Shown here piece by piece: positions 15,438 to 23,468 of a stretch of DNA of 33,266 bases. Position 1 is the stretch's first letter. The number at the start of each line of letters is the position of its first letter. The position numbers were made by a program, and so were the translations under genes. This stretch comes from Desulfovibrionaceae bacterium. GTDB lineage: Bacteria; Desulfobacterota; Desulfovibrionia; Desulfovibrionales; Desulfovibrionaceae. Under the pieces are notes generated by a model that saw only the letters and a program-made list of their open reading frames with translations, had not been told where the DNA came from and did no database searches. The stretch spans positions 1 through 33,266 of the forward strand of contig JACCQO010000036.1 of assembly GCA_015709205.1 (NCBI GenBank), in the 5' to 3' direction.

Positions 15438-15844
15438 GCGCCACCTCCTGCGTTCCCGTGTACACCACACCTCCCGCGCCCGCCAGGGCGGCGGACGGCG
15501 GAGGCCGGGACGGGGGGATGTCCGGGCAGGCAGGGGAGGGGGGAGGAGCGCGCAGGAGGTGCGGGCGGGCGGCGCTTCGCGATGGCGCGGAGGAAGGGGG
15601 GACGGAGAGACGCGAAAGGCGCGGAGACGGCAACAGCTGGGGTGCTGACGCGAAGAGCGTGGAGGAAGTGGGTAGCCGGAGGCGCTTCGGGCGGGCTGCT
15701 TTCGCAGCACCGCCCACGGGCGTGCCGAGGGAGAGGGAAACCCTGAACCCCGGCTGTGCGACCGGGGCTGGGGGAGGGGGTTGATCGCTCAATTCCGCAG
15801 GCGCGGGCGGGGGAAAACAGGCGTGTTTACGCGGCACCCGACGA
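15438..15844. other. Gene-free stretch with one GNRA-capped hairpin
   Basis: Purine-rich plus-strand sequence with no credible coding potential or clear promoter. At 15689-15715 an inverted repeat GGGCGGGCTGC / GCAGC-A-CCGCCC forms an 11-bp stem with one bulge; on the minus strand the loop is GAAA, a stable tetraloop. The stretch lies upstream of the minus-strand TylF-like gene and must contain its promoter, which I could not place. Confidence 0.5.
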
Positions 15845-15959
15845 CCGCGAAAAGGGTGCAGCAGCATTGCTGCCCGCGAAAAGGGTGCAGCAGCATTGCT
15901 GCCCGCTAAAAGGGTGCAGCGTCACGCTGCCCGCGAAAGTGGTGCAGCAGCATTGCTGC
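15845..15959. repeat. Four-copy hairpin repeat array (28-29 bp units)
   Basis: Units at 15845-15873, 15874-15902, 15903-15930 and 15931-15959. Each has a leader CCGCGAAAAGGGT (third unit CCGCTAAAAGGGT; fourth CCGCGAAAGTGGT) then a hairpin. In units 1, 2 and 4 the hairpin is GCAGCA-GCAT-TGCTGC; in unit 3 it is GCAGCG-TCA-CGCTGC, so both arms changed together and pairing is kept. The array ends 10 bp before the stop of the minus-strand EcfT-like gene, so it lies in its 3-prime region. Confidence 0.93.
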
Positions 15960-15969
15960 CTGCCGGCCA

Positions 15970-16725
15970 TCAGATCAGGCTGGCGGCCCAGGCGGAGGCG
16001 ATCAGGGCCGTGGTGGCGAGCCAGACGCGCGGCTGGGGGACGAAAGCGGCGCTCCAGGCCTCGGCCTCGTCCAGGCCGCGCGCGGCCACGGCCAGGGTCT
16101 GGCCCCAGGTCCTCCGGCTCAGGCTGCGCAGCACGGTCTGCGCCGCCAGCACCACGCGCCGCCGTCGCGAGCAACGCGGCGCGCGCAGGGCCAGGGCCGT
16201 GCGCGCCCGGGTCGCGGTCTCGTGCACCAGGGGAATGAAATGCAGCATCAGCGCCAGGGACAGGGCCGTCTTCCAGGCGTGCCGCCCGAGCACGGGCCGA
16301 AGCGCCCAGGCCAGGGCCAGCCCCAGGCGGCGCGGGTTCGTGGCCCGGGCCAGGGCCAACCCAAGGGCGATGAGCAGGGCCAGCCGCGCGCCCAGCAGCC
16401 CGGCCTGGGCCAGGTTGTCGCCCAGGGTCAGCCCGGCGGGCGGAAAGAACGCGTCCATGCCGAACTTCACGCCCGACCACAGCAGCACGAAGAGCAGGTA
16501 GGCGCGCAGGGTGCGCGCGTGCGTGGCGTCCCACGCCCCCAGGGCCGCGCAGGCCGCGGCGGCGGGAACCGCGATGCACGCCAGCCCCACGGGCCCGGAC
16601 CGCCAGGTGATCAGCCCCAGGGCCAGCGTGGCCGCGACCTTGGCGCGCGGATCCGCGCCGCGCAGGGCGTCGGCCAGACGCGCCGAACGCGACGGAGGAC
16701 GGATGGTGGTGCTGCGTTCGCTCAT
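15970..16725 (-). CDS. CbiQ/EcfT-family energy-coupling transporter membrane subunit
   Basis: A 251-residue membrane protein with about five to six hydrophobic segments (for example KVAATLALGLITW, VGLACIAVPAAAACAALGAW, LRAYLLFVLLWSGVKFGM, ALLIALGLALA, LATTALIASAWAASLI). The DPRAKVAATLALGLITW start is typical of EcfT/CbiQ proteins, and the two cytoplasmic Ala-Arg pairs near RTALALRAPR and ARGLDEAEAW fit the ATPase-coupling motifs. In ECF importers this subunit links ATPases to a vitamin- or metal-binding S component. None of those partners is adjacent, so it is an orphan here and the substrate cannot be named. The ATG at 16725 has only a weak ribosome site. Confidence 0.75.
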   Translation of the reverse strand: MSERSTTIRPPSRSARLADALRGADPRAKVAATLALGLITWRSGPVGLACIAVPAAAACAALGAWDATHARTLRAYLLFVLLWSGVKFGMDAFFPPAGLTLGDNLAQAGLLGARLALLIALGLALARATNPRRLGLALAWALRPVLGRHAWKTALSLALMLHFIPLVHETATRARTALALRAPRCSRRRRVVLAAQTVLRSLSRRTWGQTLAVAARGLDEAEAWSAAFVPQPRVWLATTALIASAWAASLI

Positions 16726-16755
16726 GGTGGGCCGAACCTACGCGAGCCCCAGCCG

Positions 16756-16795
16756 GGGCGCAACCGGGCGCAATTGGGCGCAATTGGGCGCAATC
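16756..16795. repeat. Four tandem decanucleotide repeats
   Basis: GGGCGCAACC, GGGCGCAATT, GGGCGCAATT and GGGCGCAATC follow one another, about one helical turn each, 30 bp upstream of the EcfT-like start in the 313-bp divergent gap (16726-17038). Helical phasing fits a cooperative binding site but no protein is known. Confidence 0.85.
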
Positions 16796-16904
16796 GGGCT
16801 GCAGCCGGGATGCAGGCGGGGCACAACCGGAGCGCGGGCCTCCTGCCGACGTTTCCCCGCGCGGTGCCGCAAGGCGGAGCGGGCGCGTATCTCGCGGAGG
16901 AACC

Positions 16905-16932
16905 TTGCCTTTTCGGCCACTTCTGCTAGACC
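16905..16932 (+). promoter_or_regulatory. Possible promoter of the HD-GYP gene
   Basis: TTGCCT at 16905-16910 and TAGACC at 16927-16932 are 16 bp apart, with TG two bases before the -10 (extended -10). A short inverted repeat CCCTT-GCAA-AAGGG follows at 16931-16944. The predicted leader is about 100 nt. The assignment is weak because the -10 matches only partly. Confidence 0.35.
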
Positions 16933-17038
16933 CTTGCAAAAGGGACATCGGAATCGTGCGCGGAACCGTGCGCGCAATCGCGCGCGATGCGCGACACGGA
17001 AGTGCGCACGCGGCGCGAGCGCGGCGAACGAGGACGCA

Positions 17039-19594
17039 ATGGCTGAACGCAACACCGGCCGCCTGGCCGACGACCTCCTGCTGGACCGGATCCTCTCCAC
17101 CGTGGTGGACGAGGTCAAGCGCTACGCGGCCTTCCAGCGCTACCACCTGAGCAAGTACGCCGAGATCGGCATGTCCATGTCCGGTGAGGACGACATCGCC
17201 AAGCTCCTGGAGATGATCGTCTTCGAGGCCCGCGAGATCACCACCGCGGACGCCGGAACCCTGTACATGGTCAACGACTCCGGCACGGCCCTGGACTTCG
17301 TCATCCTCCAGAACGACACCATGGACACGCGCATGGGCGGCACCAGCGGCAAGGAGATCACCCTGCCGCCCGTGCCCCTTTCCGTGGACGGCCGCGAAAA
17401 CCACGGCAACGTCTCCTCCCACGTGGCCATCACCGGCGAAATCGTCAACATCCACGACGTCTACGAATCCGACGAGTTCGACTTCACCGGGCCGCGCAAG
17501 TACGACCAGGCCACGGGCTACCGCTCCAAGTCCATGATGGTCATTCCCATGCGCAACCATGAGAACGACATCATCGGCGTGCTCCAACTGCTCAACGCCC
17601 TGGACCAGGACACCGGCGAGACCATCCCCTTTTCCGACGAGGACGTGGGCCTGATCACCGCGCTGGCCTCCCAGGCGGCCGTGGCCATCACCAAGAACGT
17701 GCTCATCCAGGACCTCCTCGACCTCTTCAACGCCTTCATCAAGTCCATCGCCACGGCCATCGAGGAAAAATCCAAGTACACGGGCGGCCACATCGAGCGC
17801 GTGGCCACCCTCACCGTGGATATCGCAAAGAAGATCAACGAGGTGGACTTCGGCCCCTTCAAGGACACGCACTTCTCCGACGACGAGATGGAGGAGCTGC
17901 GCGTGGCGGCCTGGCTGCACGACATCGGCAAGATCACCACGCCCGAGTTCGTGGTCGACAAGGCCAACAAGCTGGAGACCATCTTCGACCGCGTGCACCT
18001 GGTGGACCTGCGCTTCGACCACATCCTGGCCCTCAAGGAGAACGAGCACCTGCGCAGGAAGAACCGGCTCCTGGCCAAGGGCGACGCGGCCGGAGCCCGC
18101 GCCCTGGAGGAGAACTGGAAGAAGGCGCGGGAAAAATTCCTGGCGGACAAGGCCTTCGTGCTCTCCTGCAACCACCCCGGCGAGTTCATGGCCGACGAGC
18201 GCATCGCGCGGCTCACGAAGATCGGCGCGCGCACCTACGTGGAGCGCGGCGAGAAGCGGCCCTACCTGACCGAGGACGAGATCAGGAACCTGTGCATCCG
18301 CAAGGGCACGCTCACGGACGAGGAGCGCAAGGTCATCGAGAACCACGCGACCATGACGCACAAGATCCTCCAGGAGCTGCCCTTCCCCAAGAAGCTCTCC
18401 AGCGTGCCGGACTACGCCGCCGCGCACCACGAAAAGCTCGACGGCACCGGCTACCCCAACCGGCTCAAGGCCGAGGACATCTCCACCCAGGCGCGGATCA
18501 TGGCCGTGGCCGACATCTTCGAGGCCCTCACGGCCCAGGACCGGCCCTACAAGAAGCCCATGCCGCTTTCCATGGCCGTGAAGATCCTCGGCTTCATGAA
18601 GAAGGACAACCACATCGACGCGGACATCCACGACCTGTTCCTGCAGTCCGGAGTCATGCAGGACTACGCGGGCAAGTACCTGAACGCCGCGCAGATCGAC
18701 CTGGACCTGGCCGTGCGGCCCCTGGAGCCGCGCGTGCTTGTGGTCACCCCGCCGGGCCGCGACGGCGCGGACCTCTGCGCGGCCCTGGAGGGCTGGGGGC
18801 TGCGCGCCGTGGCCGCGCAGTCGGCCTCGCACGCCCTGGCCGTGCTCCAGGAGGACGCCGGGCGCGGCCTGGGCTTCGGCGTGGCCCTGGTGGCCCGGGA
18901 CCTGCTCGGCCGCGGCGGCAGGAACGGCCTGGGCGCGGAGCTGGCGCGCGGCGCGTCGGGGTTCGCGGGCAAGGTGGTGGCCCTGGCCGAGGCCGGGTGC
19001 GCGCTGGGCGACGGGGCCGGGGCCGATGCCGGGGCCGATGCCGGGGCCGGGATCGCCGCGACCCTGCCCATGCGGCCCGCGGCGCAGGAGCTCAAGGACA
19101 CGATCTTCGGCCTGCTGGGCCGCACGCCGCCCGAGGGCGACTTCGAAGGCCTGGACCTGGCCGCGGCCTTCGAGGAGCACGAGGTCGCGCCCTCGGACGG
19201 GCGGCCTCTGGTGCTGCTCGTGGACGACTCGGTGAACACGCGCATGCTCCTGTCCTACTACTTCAAGAACACGCCCTACGCCGTGGTCACGGCGGAAAAC
19301 GGCCTGCAGGCCCTGGAAAAGTTCGGGGCCGCGGCCTTCGACCTGGTGCTCATGGACGTGGAGATGCCGGGCATGGACGGCTACCAGGTGGCCGCGGCCA
19401 TGCGCGCGTGGGAGGCGGAACAGGGCGCCGAGCGCCATCCGCTGGTGGCGCTGACCGCGCACTCCTACAAGGGCGACGACGAGCGCCGCAGCGCGGCCGG
19501 ATACGACGCCGTGCTGACCAAGCCCCTGCGCAAGGCCGACCTCATGGCCATGGTCGATTCGTTACTCGCGCCCAAGGAAGGCGCGCCGAGATAA
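17039..19594 (+). CDS. GAF / HD-GYP phosphodiesterase with C-terminal receiver domain
   Basis: An 851-residue cytoplasmic signalling protein likely to hydrolyse cyclic di-GMP. Residues ~40-215 are a GAF domain (DAGTLYMVND to ISFSDEDVGLITALASQAAVAI). HD-GYP follows: WLHDIGKITTP with His294-Asp295, a ~110-residue insert (KLETIFDRVHLVDLRF onward), then His463-His464 and GYP at 471-473. Residues ~570-690 look like a receiver that has lost a clear phospho-acceptor (VALVARDLLGRGG). The last ~130 residues are an intact receiver with Asp773 (LVLMDVEMPGMDGYQ), ALTAHS and the TKPL lysine. Effector domain first and receiver last is less usual. ATG 17039 follows the leader without a strong ribosome site (GAACGAGGAC). 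Confidence 0.9.
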   Translation: MAERNTGRLADDLLLDRILSTVVDEVKRYAAFQRYHLSKYAEIGMSMSGEDDIAKLLEMIVFEAREITTADAGTLYMVNDSGTALDFVILQNDTMDTRMGGTSGKEITLPPVPLSVDGRENHGNVSSHVAITGEIVNIHDVYESDEFDFTGPRKYDQATGYRSKSMMVIPMRNHENDIIGVLQLLNALDQDTGETIPFSDEDVGLITALASQAAVAITKNVLIQDLLDLFNAFIKSIATAIEEKSKYTGGHIERVATLTVDIAKKINEVDFGPFKDTHFSDDEMEELRVAAWLHDIGKITTPEFVVDKANKLETIFDRVHLVDLRFDHILALKENEHLRRKNRLLAKGDAAGARALEENWKKAREKFLADKAFVLSCNHPGEFMADERIARLTKIGARTYVERGEKRPYLTEDEIRNLCIRKGTLTDEERKVIENHATMTHKILQELPFPKKLSSVPDYAAAHHEKLDGTGYPNRLKAEDISTQARIMAVADIFEALTAQDRPYKKPMPLSMAVKILGFMKKDNHIDADIHDLFLQSGVMQDYAGKYLNAAQIDLDLAVRPLEPRVLVVTPPGRDGADLCAALEGWGLRAVAAQSASHALAVLQEDAGRGLGFGVALVARDLLGRGGRNGLGAELARGASGFAGKVVALAEAGCALGDGAGADAGADAGAGIAATLPMRPAAQELKDTIFGLLGRTPPEGDFEGLDLAAAFEEHEVAPSDGRPLVLLVDDSVNTRMLLSYYFKNTPYAVVTAENGLQALEKFGAAAFDLVLMDVEMPGMDGYQVAAAMRAWEAEQGAERHPLVALTAHSYKGDDERRSAAGYDAVLTKPLRKADLMAMVDSLLAPKEGAPR

Positions 19595-19632
19595 TAATTC
19601 GGGCCTAACCTTTCACCATAACACAATCTCCG

Positions 19633-19661
19633 CCGATACGCCACAGAAATGTGCATATCGG
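19633..19661. other. GAAA-capped hairpin before the HDOD promoter
   Basis: CCGATA (19633-19638) pairs with TATCGG (19656-19661), and CACA with TGTG inside, closing a GAAA loop; an internal loop CGC/CA separates the stems. It ends 4 bp before the next -35 box. It could cap the HD-GYP transcript, although no T-run follows. Confidence 0.55.
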
Positions 19662-19665
19662 TGCC

Positions 19666-19694
19666 TTGACACGCCCCCCTTTCCCCACTATCCC
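19666..19694 (+). promoter_or_regulatory. Sigma-70-type promoter of the HDOD gene
   Basis: A consensus TTGACA at 19666-19671 and TATCCC at 19689-19694 are separated by 17 bp. Transcription from about 19701 would give a leader of ~145 nt before the TTG start at 19846. The leader is less GC-rich than its surroundings. Confidence 0.5.
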
Positions 19695-19845
19695 TCGGGC
19701 TCCGTTTCCTGGTCAGCCCCATCAGCACCCCCGCACAAATGGCCGAAAACATTGTTCTCGATTTTCAATCGGGAATATGTTCAAATGCCTATGGCGTAGA
19801 CGGGTGGGCCGCGCAACGAGAACCCCGGTCTGGAGGAAGGCCCGT

Positions 19846-20700
19846 TTGGACATTCTCAAGGACATCACCGCGGCGGTTGACCGCCTCAAGCCCCTGTCCC
19901 CCGGAGCGTTGCAGCTGCTCTCCATGGTCAGCGGCGGCGAATACGGCATCCAGGACGTGGCCCACGTGGTGGAACGCGACCCGGCCCTGACGGCCAACGT
20001 GCTCAGGGTCGTCAACGCCCCGGCCTTCGGCCTCGGCGTGCCCGTGAACTCCGTGGCCCGCGCCGTGGGCTACCTCGGCGACCGCATGGTCGCAGGCATC
20101 GCCCTGGCCACCTCCTCCCCGCGCGTGTTCAACGTCACCCTGGCCGGATACGAAAGCGGCCCCGGCGAACTGTGGCGCCACTGCCTGCGCACGGCCATCG
20201 CCGCCCGGTACATGGCCGTCAGCGGCACCAACGGCGTCAACGCCAACCTGGCCTTCACCGCGGGCATCCTGCACGACATCGGCAAGGCCGTGCTCTCCGA
20301 CTACCTCGTTGGCCGCACGCCCGAACTGCTCGCGCTCATCGAGGCCCGCGCGGCCGAAAGCTTCCAGGAGGCCGAGCGCGCCGTGCTCGGCGTGGACCAC
20401 TGCCAGGTGGGCCACGCCCTGGCCCTGAAGTGGAACCTGCCCGAGCCCATTCCCCAGGCCGTGCTCCTGCACCACCAGCCCGCCAAGGCCGACCCCGAAT
20501 GGCGCGAGCTGGTCTTCTCCGTGCACCTGGGCGACATGGTCTCGATGATGGGCGGCACGGGCACCGGCGTGGACACGCTCATGTACCCCCTGGACGAGGG
20601 CTATGTGGAAGTCTTCGACTTTGCCGAGGAACAGCTCGACCAGATCCTGCTCGACGTGACCATGGAATTCGAAAAGCTGCGCACGCCCTTCTGGGACTGA
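19846..20700 (+). CDS. HDOD domain signalling protein
   Basis: A 284-residue protein with an HDOD domain over residues ~15-215 (DITAAVDRLKPLSPGALQLLSMV; VERDPALTANVLRVVNAPAFGL; AFTAGILHDIGKAVLSDYL; LLHHQPAKADPEW). HDOD proteins are non-enzymatic relatives of HD phosphohydrolases that often act in cyclic-di-GMP, chemotaxis or stress networks. The start is TTG at 19846 because GGAGGAAGG lies 6-14 nt upstream and the next residues LDILKDITAAV match where the family usually begins; an ATG at 19777 has a poor ribosome site and adds a basic low-complexity stretch. It follows the HD-GYP gene but has its own promoter. Confidence 0.85.
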   Translation: MDILKDITAAVDRLKPLSPGALQLLSMVSGGEYGIQDVAHVVERDPALTANVLRVVNAPAFGLGVPVNSVARAVGYLGDRMVAGIALATSSPRVFNVTLAGYESGPGELWRHCLRTAIAARYMAVSGTNGVNANLAFTAGILHDIGKAVLSDYLVGRTPELLALIEARAAESFQEAERAVLGVDHCQVGHALALKWNLPEPIPQAVLLHHQPAKADPEWRELVFSVHLGDMVSMMGGTGTGVDTLMYPLDEGYVEVFDFAEEQLDQILLDVTMEFEKLRTPFWD

Positions 20701-20732
20701 CGCGCCGCCCCGCGCGGACCCAAGAAAAGCCA

Positions 20733-20763
20733 CGCCGCCGGCCTCGGGCCGGCGGCGTTTTTT
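20733..20763 (+). terminator. Rho-independent terminator of the HDOD gene
   Basis: An 11-bp perfect stem CGCCGCCGGCC / GGCCGGCGGCG with a TCG loop is followed by six T residues, 32 bp after the stop. Confidence 0.93.
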
Positions 20764-20865
20764 CATGCCTTCCGGTCCGGCTGCGATCGGTTTTCCGGCC
20801 CCCACCCCTTGACGCCGCTTCCGGGATATGGAAAACAGATGTTAAATAGGAATCAATCCCAATTT

Positions 20866-21516
20866 ATGAAAAGGTTTTCGCACGCACCGGGGCCCCCCCC
20901 CGACTCGGCCACGAGCCAGGACCGCCAGGAAAAGGCTGTGGAACGGCGGCTCGACGAGCTCATCGCGCGGCTCAGCGAGCGCGGCCGCCGCATCACGCCG
21001 CAACGCGTGGCCATCCTGCGCGTGCTTGCGGGCAGCGAGGGGCACCCTTCCGCCGAACAGGTGCACCGGGCCATCCTGCCCATGTTCCCCACCACGAGCC
21101 TGGCCACGGTCTACAAGACCATCCACCTGCTCAAGGCCGAAGGGGAGATCCTGGAACTGGAGTTCAGCGAGTTCGGCAACCGCTACGACGGCAACAAGCC
21201 CTACCCGCATCCGCACGTGATCTGTTCCGGGTGCGGGGCCATCGTGGACGCCGAGGTCTCCGGACTGACGGAGATGACCCGGCGCATCGCCGAGGAGACC
21301 GGCTTCGCCATCACCACCCACCGCCTGGACTTTTACGGCCTGTGCCCGAAATGCCGCGCCGAGCGCGCCGCAGCGGACCGGGCCGGCGCCCGGGGCGGGG
21401 AGGCCGGGGACGCTGCGGGCGCCGCCGGGCCGGACACGCCCGCCATGCGCAATAGGCCCGCGCCCGCCGAGAACGGCGCGACTTACGACGTGCCGCGCCC
21501 GATCGCGGCGAAATAG
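20866..21516 (+). CDS. perR: PerR-type peroxide-sensing Fur-family repressor
   Basis: A DNA-binding metalloregulator, 216 residues from ATG 20866. GRRITPQRVAILRVL and PTTSLATVYKTIHLLKAEGEI form the winged helix. The regulatory metal ligands of PerR can be matched by spacing: His60, Asp108, His115, His117 and Asp128 (GAIVDAEV), where Asp rather than Glu marks PerR over Fur. Zinc cysteines are 120, 123, 160 and 163; the 37-residue spacing matches Bacillus PerR. A catalase gene follows, the classic target. Starts are uncertain: ATG 20839 and GTG 20938 (AGGA 7 nt upstream) are alternatives, and the 20839-20880 stretch is AT-rich as an operator would be. The C-terminal ~50 residues are an unusual Ala/Gly/Pro extension. 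Confidence 0.85.
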   Translation: MKRFSHAPGPPPDSATSQDRQEKAVERRLDELIARLSERGRRITPQRVAILRVLAGSEGHPSAEQVHRAILPMFPTTSLATVYKTIHLLKAEGEILELEFSEFGNRYDGNKPYPHPHVICSGCGAIVDAEVSGLTEMTRRIAEETGFAITTHRLDFYGLCPKCRAERAAADRAGARGGEAGDAAGAAGPDTPAMRNRPAPAENGATYDVPRPIAAK

Positions 21517-21545
21517 GGCCGCGCCCGCGGAGAACGGCGACTTTT
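21451..21545 (+). repeat. Direct repeat duplicating the perR 3-prime end
   Basis: A segment of about 32-34 bp beginning AATAGG, GCGCCCGC and GAGAACGGCG occurs at 21451-21484 and again at 21512-21543 with few changes. The second copy spans the stop codon and leads into a T-run; the first copy is read through in a different frame. Confidence 0.85.
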
Positions 21546-21549
21546 TTTT
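21518..21549 (+). terminator. Possible terminator of perR
   Basis: GCCG at 21518 pairs with CGGC near 21535-21538 around an inner CCGC/GCGG stem, and a run of eight T residues follows (21542-21549). The stem is imperfect, so strength is uncertain. Confidence 0.4.
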
Positions 21550-21573
21550 ACCCTTATAAGACGGATTGTTCTC

Positions 21574-21589
21574 AATAAAGAATTATTAT
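21574..21589 (+). promoter_or_regulatory. Candidate katA promoter and PerR operator
   Basis: The stretch 21550-21592 is the most AT-rich between perR and katA. It holds a perfect inverted repeat AATAA-AGAA-TTATT (21574-21587) overlapping TATTAT (21584-21589), a good -10. It resembles Fur/PerR-type AT-rich operators only loosely, and no good -35 is placed 17 bp upstream. Role is inferred from the neighbouring perR. Confidence 0.35.
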
Positions 21590-21854
21590 CCACAGTGCCG
21601 TTGCAACGGCCTGCCTTGGACAAAAACACGCGAACCGTGTTCGAATGGCGACGAAAGAACCGCCACGCCACGAGCCGCCGCCACAAAGGAGGGAGAAAAA
21701 AGGAGGAGAAGAGTGCCCCTAGGGGCTGGTGAACGCACCGACCACCATGGCCGGCCAGAAAAGCCGGAGGAGAGGCCCCGAAGCCGCGCGCCAACACGTT
21801 CCGGAGCCTCCCCCCGATTCGGCCGGCTGGAACTCAAGCACAAGGAGCCCAGCC

Positions 21855-23366
21855 ATGTCAAAGAAGAAAAACGTCCTTACCGGCGCCTTCGGCGTCCCCG
21901 TGAGCAACGACCTCGACTCCGCCACCGCCGGGCCGCGCGGGCCCGTGCTCGTGCAGGACGTGCACCTGCTCGAAAAGCTCGGCCACTTCGACCGCGAGCG
22001 CATTCCCGAGCGCGTGGTGCACGCCAAGGGCGCGGGGGCCTACGGCTACTTCGAGGTCACGGCCGACGTGACCGGGTACACCAAGGCCGCCTTCCTCTCC
22101 GAGGTCGGCAAGCGCACCGAGGTCTTCGCCCGCTTCTCCACCGTGGGCGGCGAAAAGGGCTCGGCCGACTCCGAGCGCGACCCGCGCGGGTTCGCGGTCA
22201 AGTTCTACACCGAAGAGGGCAACTACGACCTCGTGGGCAACAACACGCCCGTGTTCTTCATCCGCGATCCCCTCAAGTTCCCGGACTTCATCCACACCCA
22301 GAAGCGCAACCCGGCCACCAACCTCAAGGACCCGGACATGTTCTGGGACTTCCTCTCGCTCACGCCCGAGTCCATCCACCAGGTGACCATCCTCTTCTCC
22401 GACCGGGGCACCCCGGCCACCTACCGGCACATGAACGGCTACTCCAGCCACACCTACAAGTGGTACAACGCCAAGGACGAGTACTTCTGGGTCCAGTACC
22501 ACTTCAAGACCGACCAGGGCATCCGCAACCTCTCGGGGCCCGAGGCCGACGCCCTGCGCTCCGCGGACCCGGACCACGCCACGCGCGACCTGCACGCGGC
22601 CATCGAGCGCGGCGAATTCCCCTCCTGGACCCTGGAGATGCAGATCCTCACGCCCGAGCAGGCCCGCGACTTCCAGTGGGACATCTTCGACATCACCAAG
22701 GTCTGGCCCCACGCCGAGGTGCCCCCGATCAAGGTGGGCAAACTGGTGCTCGACCGCAACCCGGTGAACTACTTCGCCGAGGTGGAGCAGGCCGCCTTCG
22801 CCCCGAGCAACTTCGTGCCCGGCATCGCGGCGTCGCCGGACAAGATGCTCCAGGGCAGGCTCTTCTCCTACCACGACACGCACGTGCACCGGCTGGGCCC
22901 CAACTACCACCTCATCCCGGTGAACCGGTCCAAGAACGCGCCGGAACACAGCGGCCAGCGCGACGGCTTCATGCGCACCGACGACGGCGGCGGCTCCGGG
23001 CCCAACTACTGGCCCAACTCCTTCGGCGGGCCGGAGCCCGATCCCGCCACGGGCGAGCCGCCCATGGGCCTGGAGGGCGACGCCGGACGGCACGCCTACG
23101 CCTTCCCCAACGACGACTTCGTGCAGGCGGGCGCGCTCTTCTCCAAGGTCATGACCGACACGGACCGCGCCCACCTCGTGGCCAACATCGTCGGCCACCT
23201 GGGCGGGGCCTGCAAGCGCATCCAGCGCCGCCAATGCGCCATCTTCCACAAGGCGCATCCGGACTACGGCACGGCCGTGGCCAAGGGGCTGGGGCTCGAC
23301 CTGGACGACGTGCGCGCCCTGGCGCGGATGAGCGCGGCCGAGCGCGCCGAGGCCACCAAGGCCTAG
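21855..23366 (+). CDS. katA: Heme catalase (small-subunit, clade 3 type)
   Basis: Breaks hydrogen peroxide into water and oxygen. The 503 residues match the small-subunit class in length. Catalytic His56 sits in [15 protein letters not shown], Asn129 in [12 protein letters not shown], and the heme-ligand Tyr339 in [43 protein letters not shown] lies between. There is no signal peptide, so it should be cytoplasmic. The ATG follows AAGGAG (21842-21847). The 338-bp gap after perR contains an AT-rich regulatory stretch and, further on, polypurine runs near 21686-21713. Paired with PerR, it forms a peroxide-response unit, useful for an anaerobe meeting oxygen. Confidence 0.97.
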   Translation: MSKKKNVLTGAFGVPVSNDLDSATAGPRGPVLVQDVHLLEKLGHFDRERIPERVVHAKGAGAYGYFEVTADVTGYTKAAFLSEVGKRTEVFARFSTVGGEKGSADSERDPRGFAVKFYTEEGNYDLVGNNTPVFFIRDPLKFPDFIHTQKRNPATNLKDPDMFWDFLSLTPESIHQVTILFSDRGTPATYRHMNGYSSHTYKWYNAKDEYFWVQYHFKTDQGIRNLSGPEADALRSADPDHATRDLHAAIERGEFPSWTLEMQILTPEQARDFQWDIFDITKVWPHAEVPPIKVGKLVLDRNPVNYFAEVEQAAFAPSNFVPGIAASPDKMLQGRLFSYHDTHVHRLGPNYHLIPVNRSKNAPEHSGQRDGFMRTDDGGGSGPNYWPNSFGGPEPDPATGEPPMGLEGDAGRHAYAFPNDDFVQAGALFSKVMTDTDRAHLVANIVGHLGGACKRIQRRQCAIFHKAHPDYGTAVAKGLGLDLDDVRALARMSAAERAEATKA

Positions 23367-23416
23367 CCCGGCCCGACCCGGTCCGGCGCGCACGCCGGGC
23401 CGCAACCCGCAACAGA

Positions 23417-23446
23417 GCCCCCGGCCCGCAAGGGCCGGGGGCTTTT
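23417..23446 (+). terminator. Rho-independent terminator of katA
   Basis: An 11-bp perfect stem GCCCCCGGCCC / GGGCCGGGGGC with a GCAA loop is followed by TTTT, 50 bp after the stop. It also serves as the 3-prime boundary of the convergent protease gene. Confidence 0.9.
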
Positions 23447-23468
23447 CCCTGGCGTAGCGGGGCGGGCT

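Noticed and set aside
14550-15746. A plus-strand open frame of 398 codons running through the TylF-like gene
   Set aside because: Low-complexity, with no family motifs; the minus-strand protein has clear TylF motifs and a strong ribosome site.
15845-15959. Possible CRISPR array
   Set aside because: The units are adjacent without unique spacers, and each contains a short hairpin; no cas genes are near.
19633-19845. Cyclic-di-GMP riboswitch between the HD-GYP and HDOD genes
   Set aside because: A hairpin with a GAAA loop is present, but it lies before the promoter and the conserved riboswitch core is not seen.
21713-21854. A GTG at 21713 after a strong purine-rich ribosome-like site (AAGGAGGAGAAG) ahead of katA
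   Set aside because: The frame runs on through katA out of phase with Arg/Pro-rich sequence. It may be a leader feature, but no peptide can be supported.
21729-21854. An in-frame upstream start that would extend catalase by 42 residues
   Set aside because: The added residues are low complexity; the ATG at 21855 has AAGGAG at proper spacing and fits the family length.
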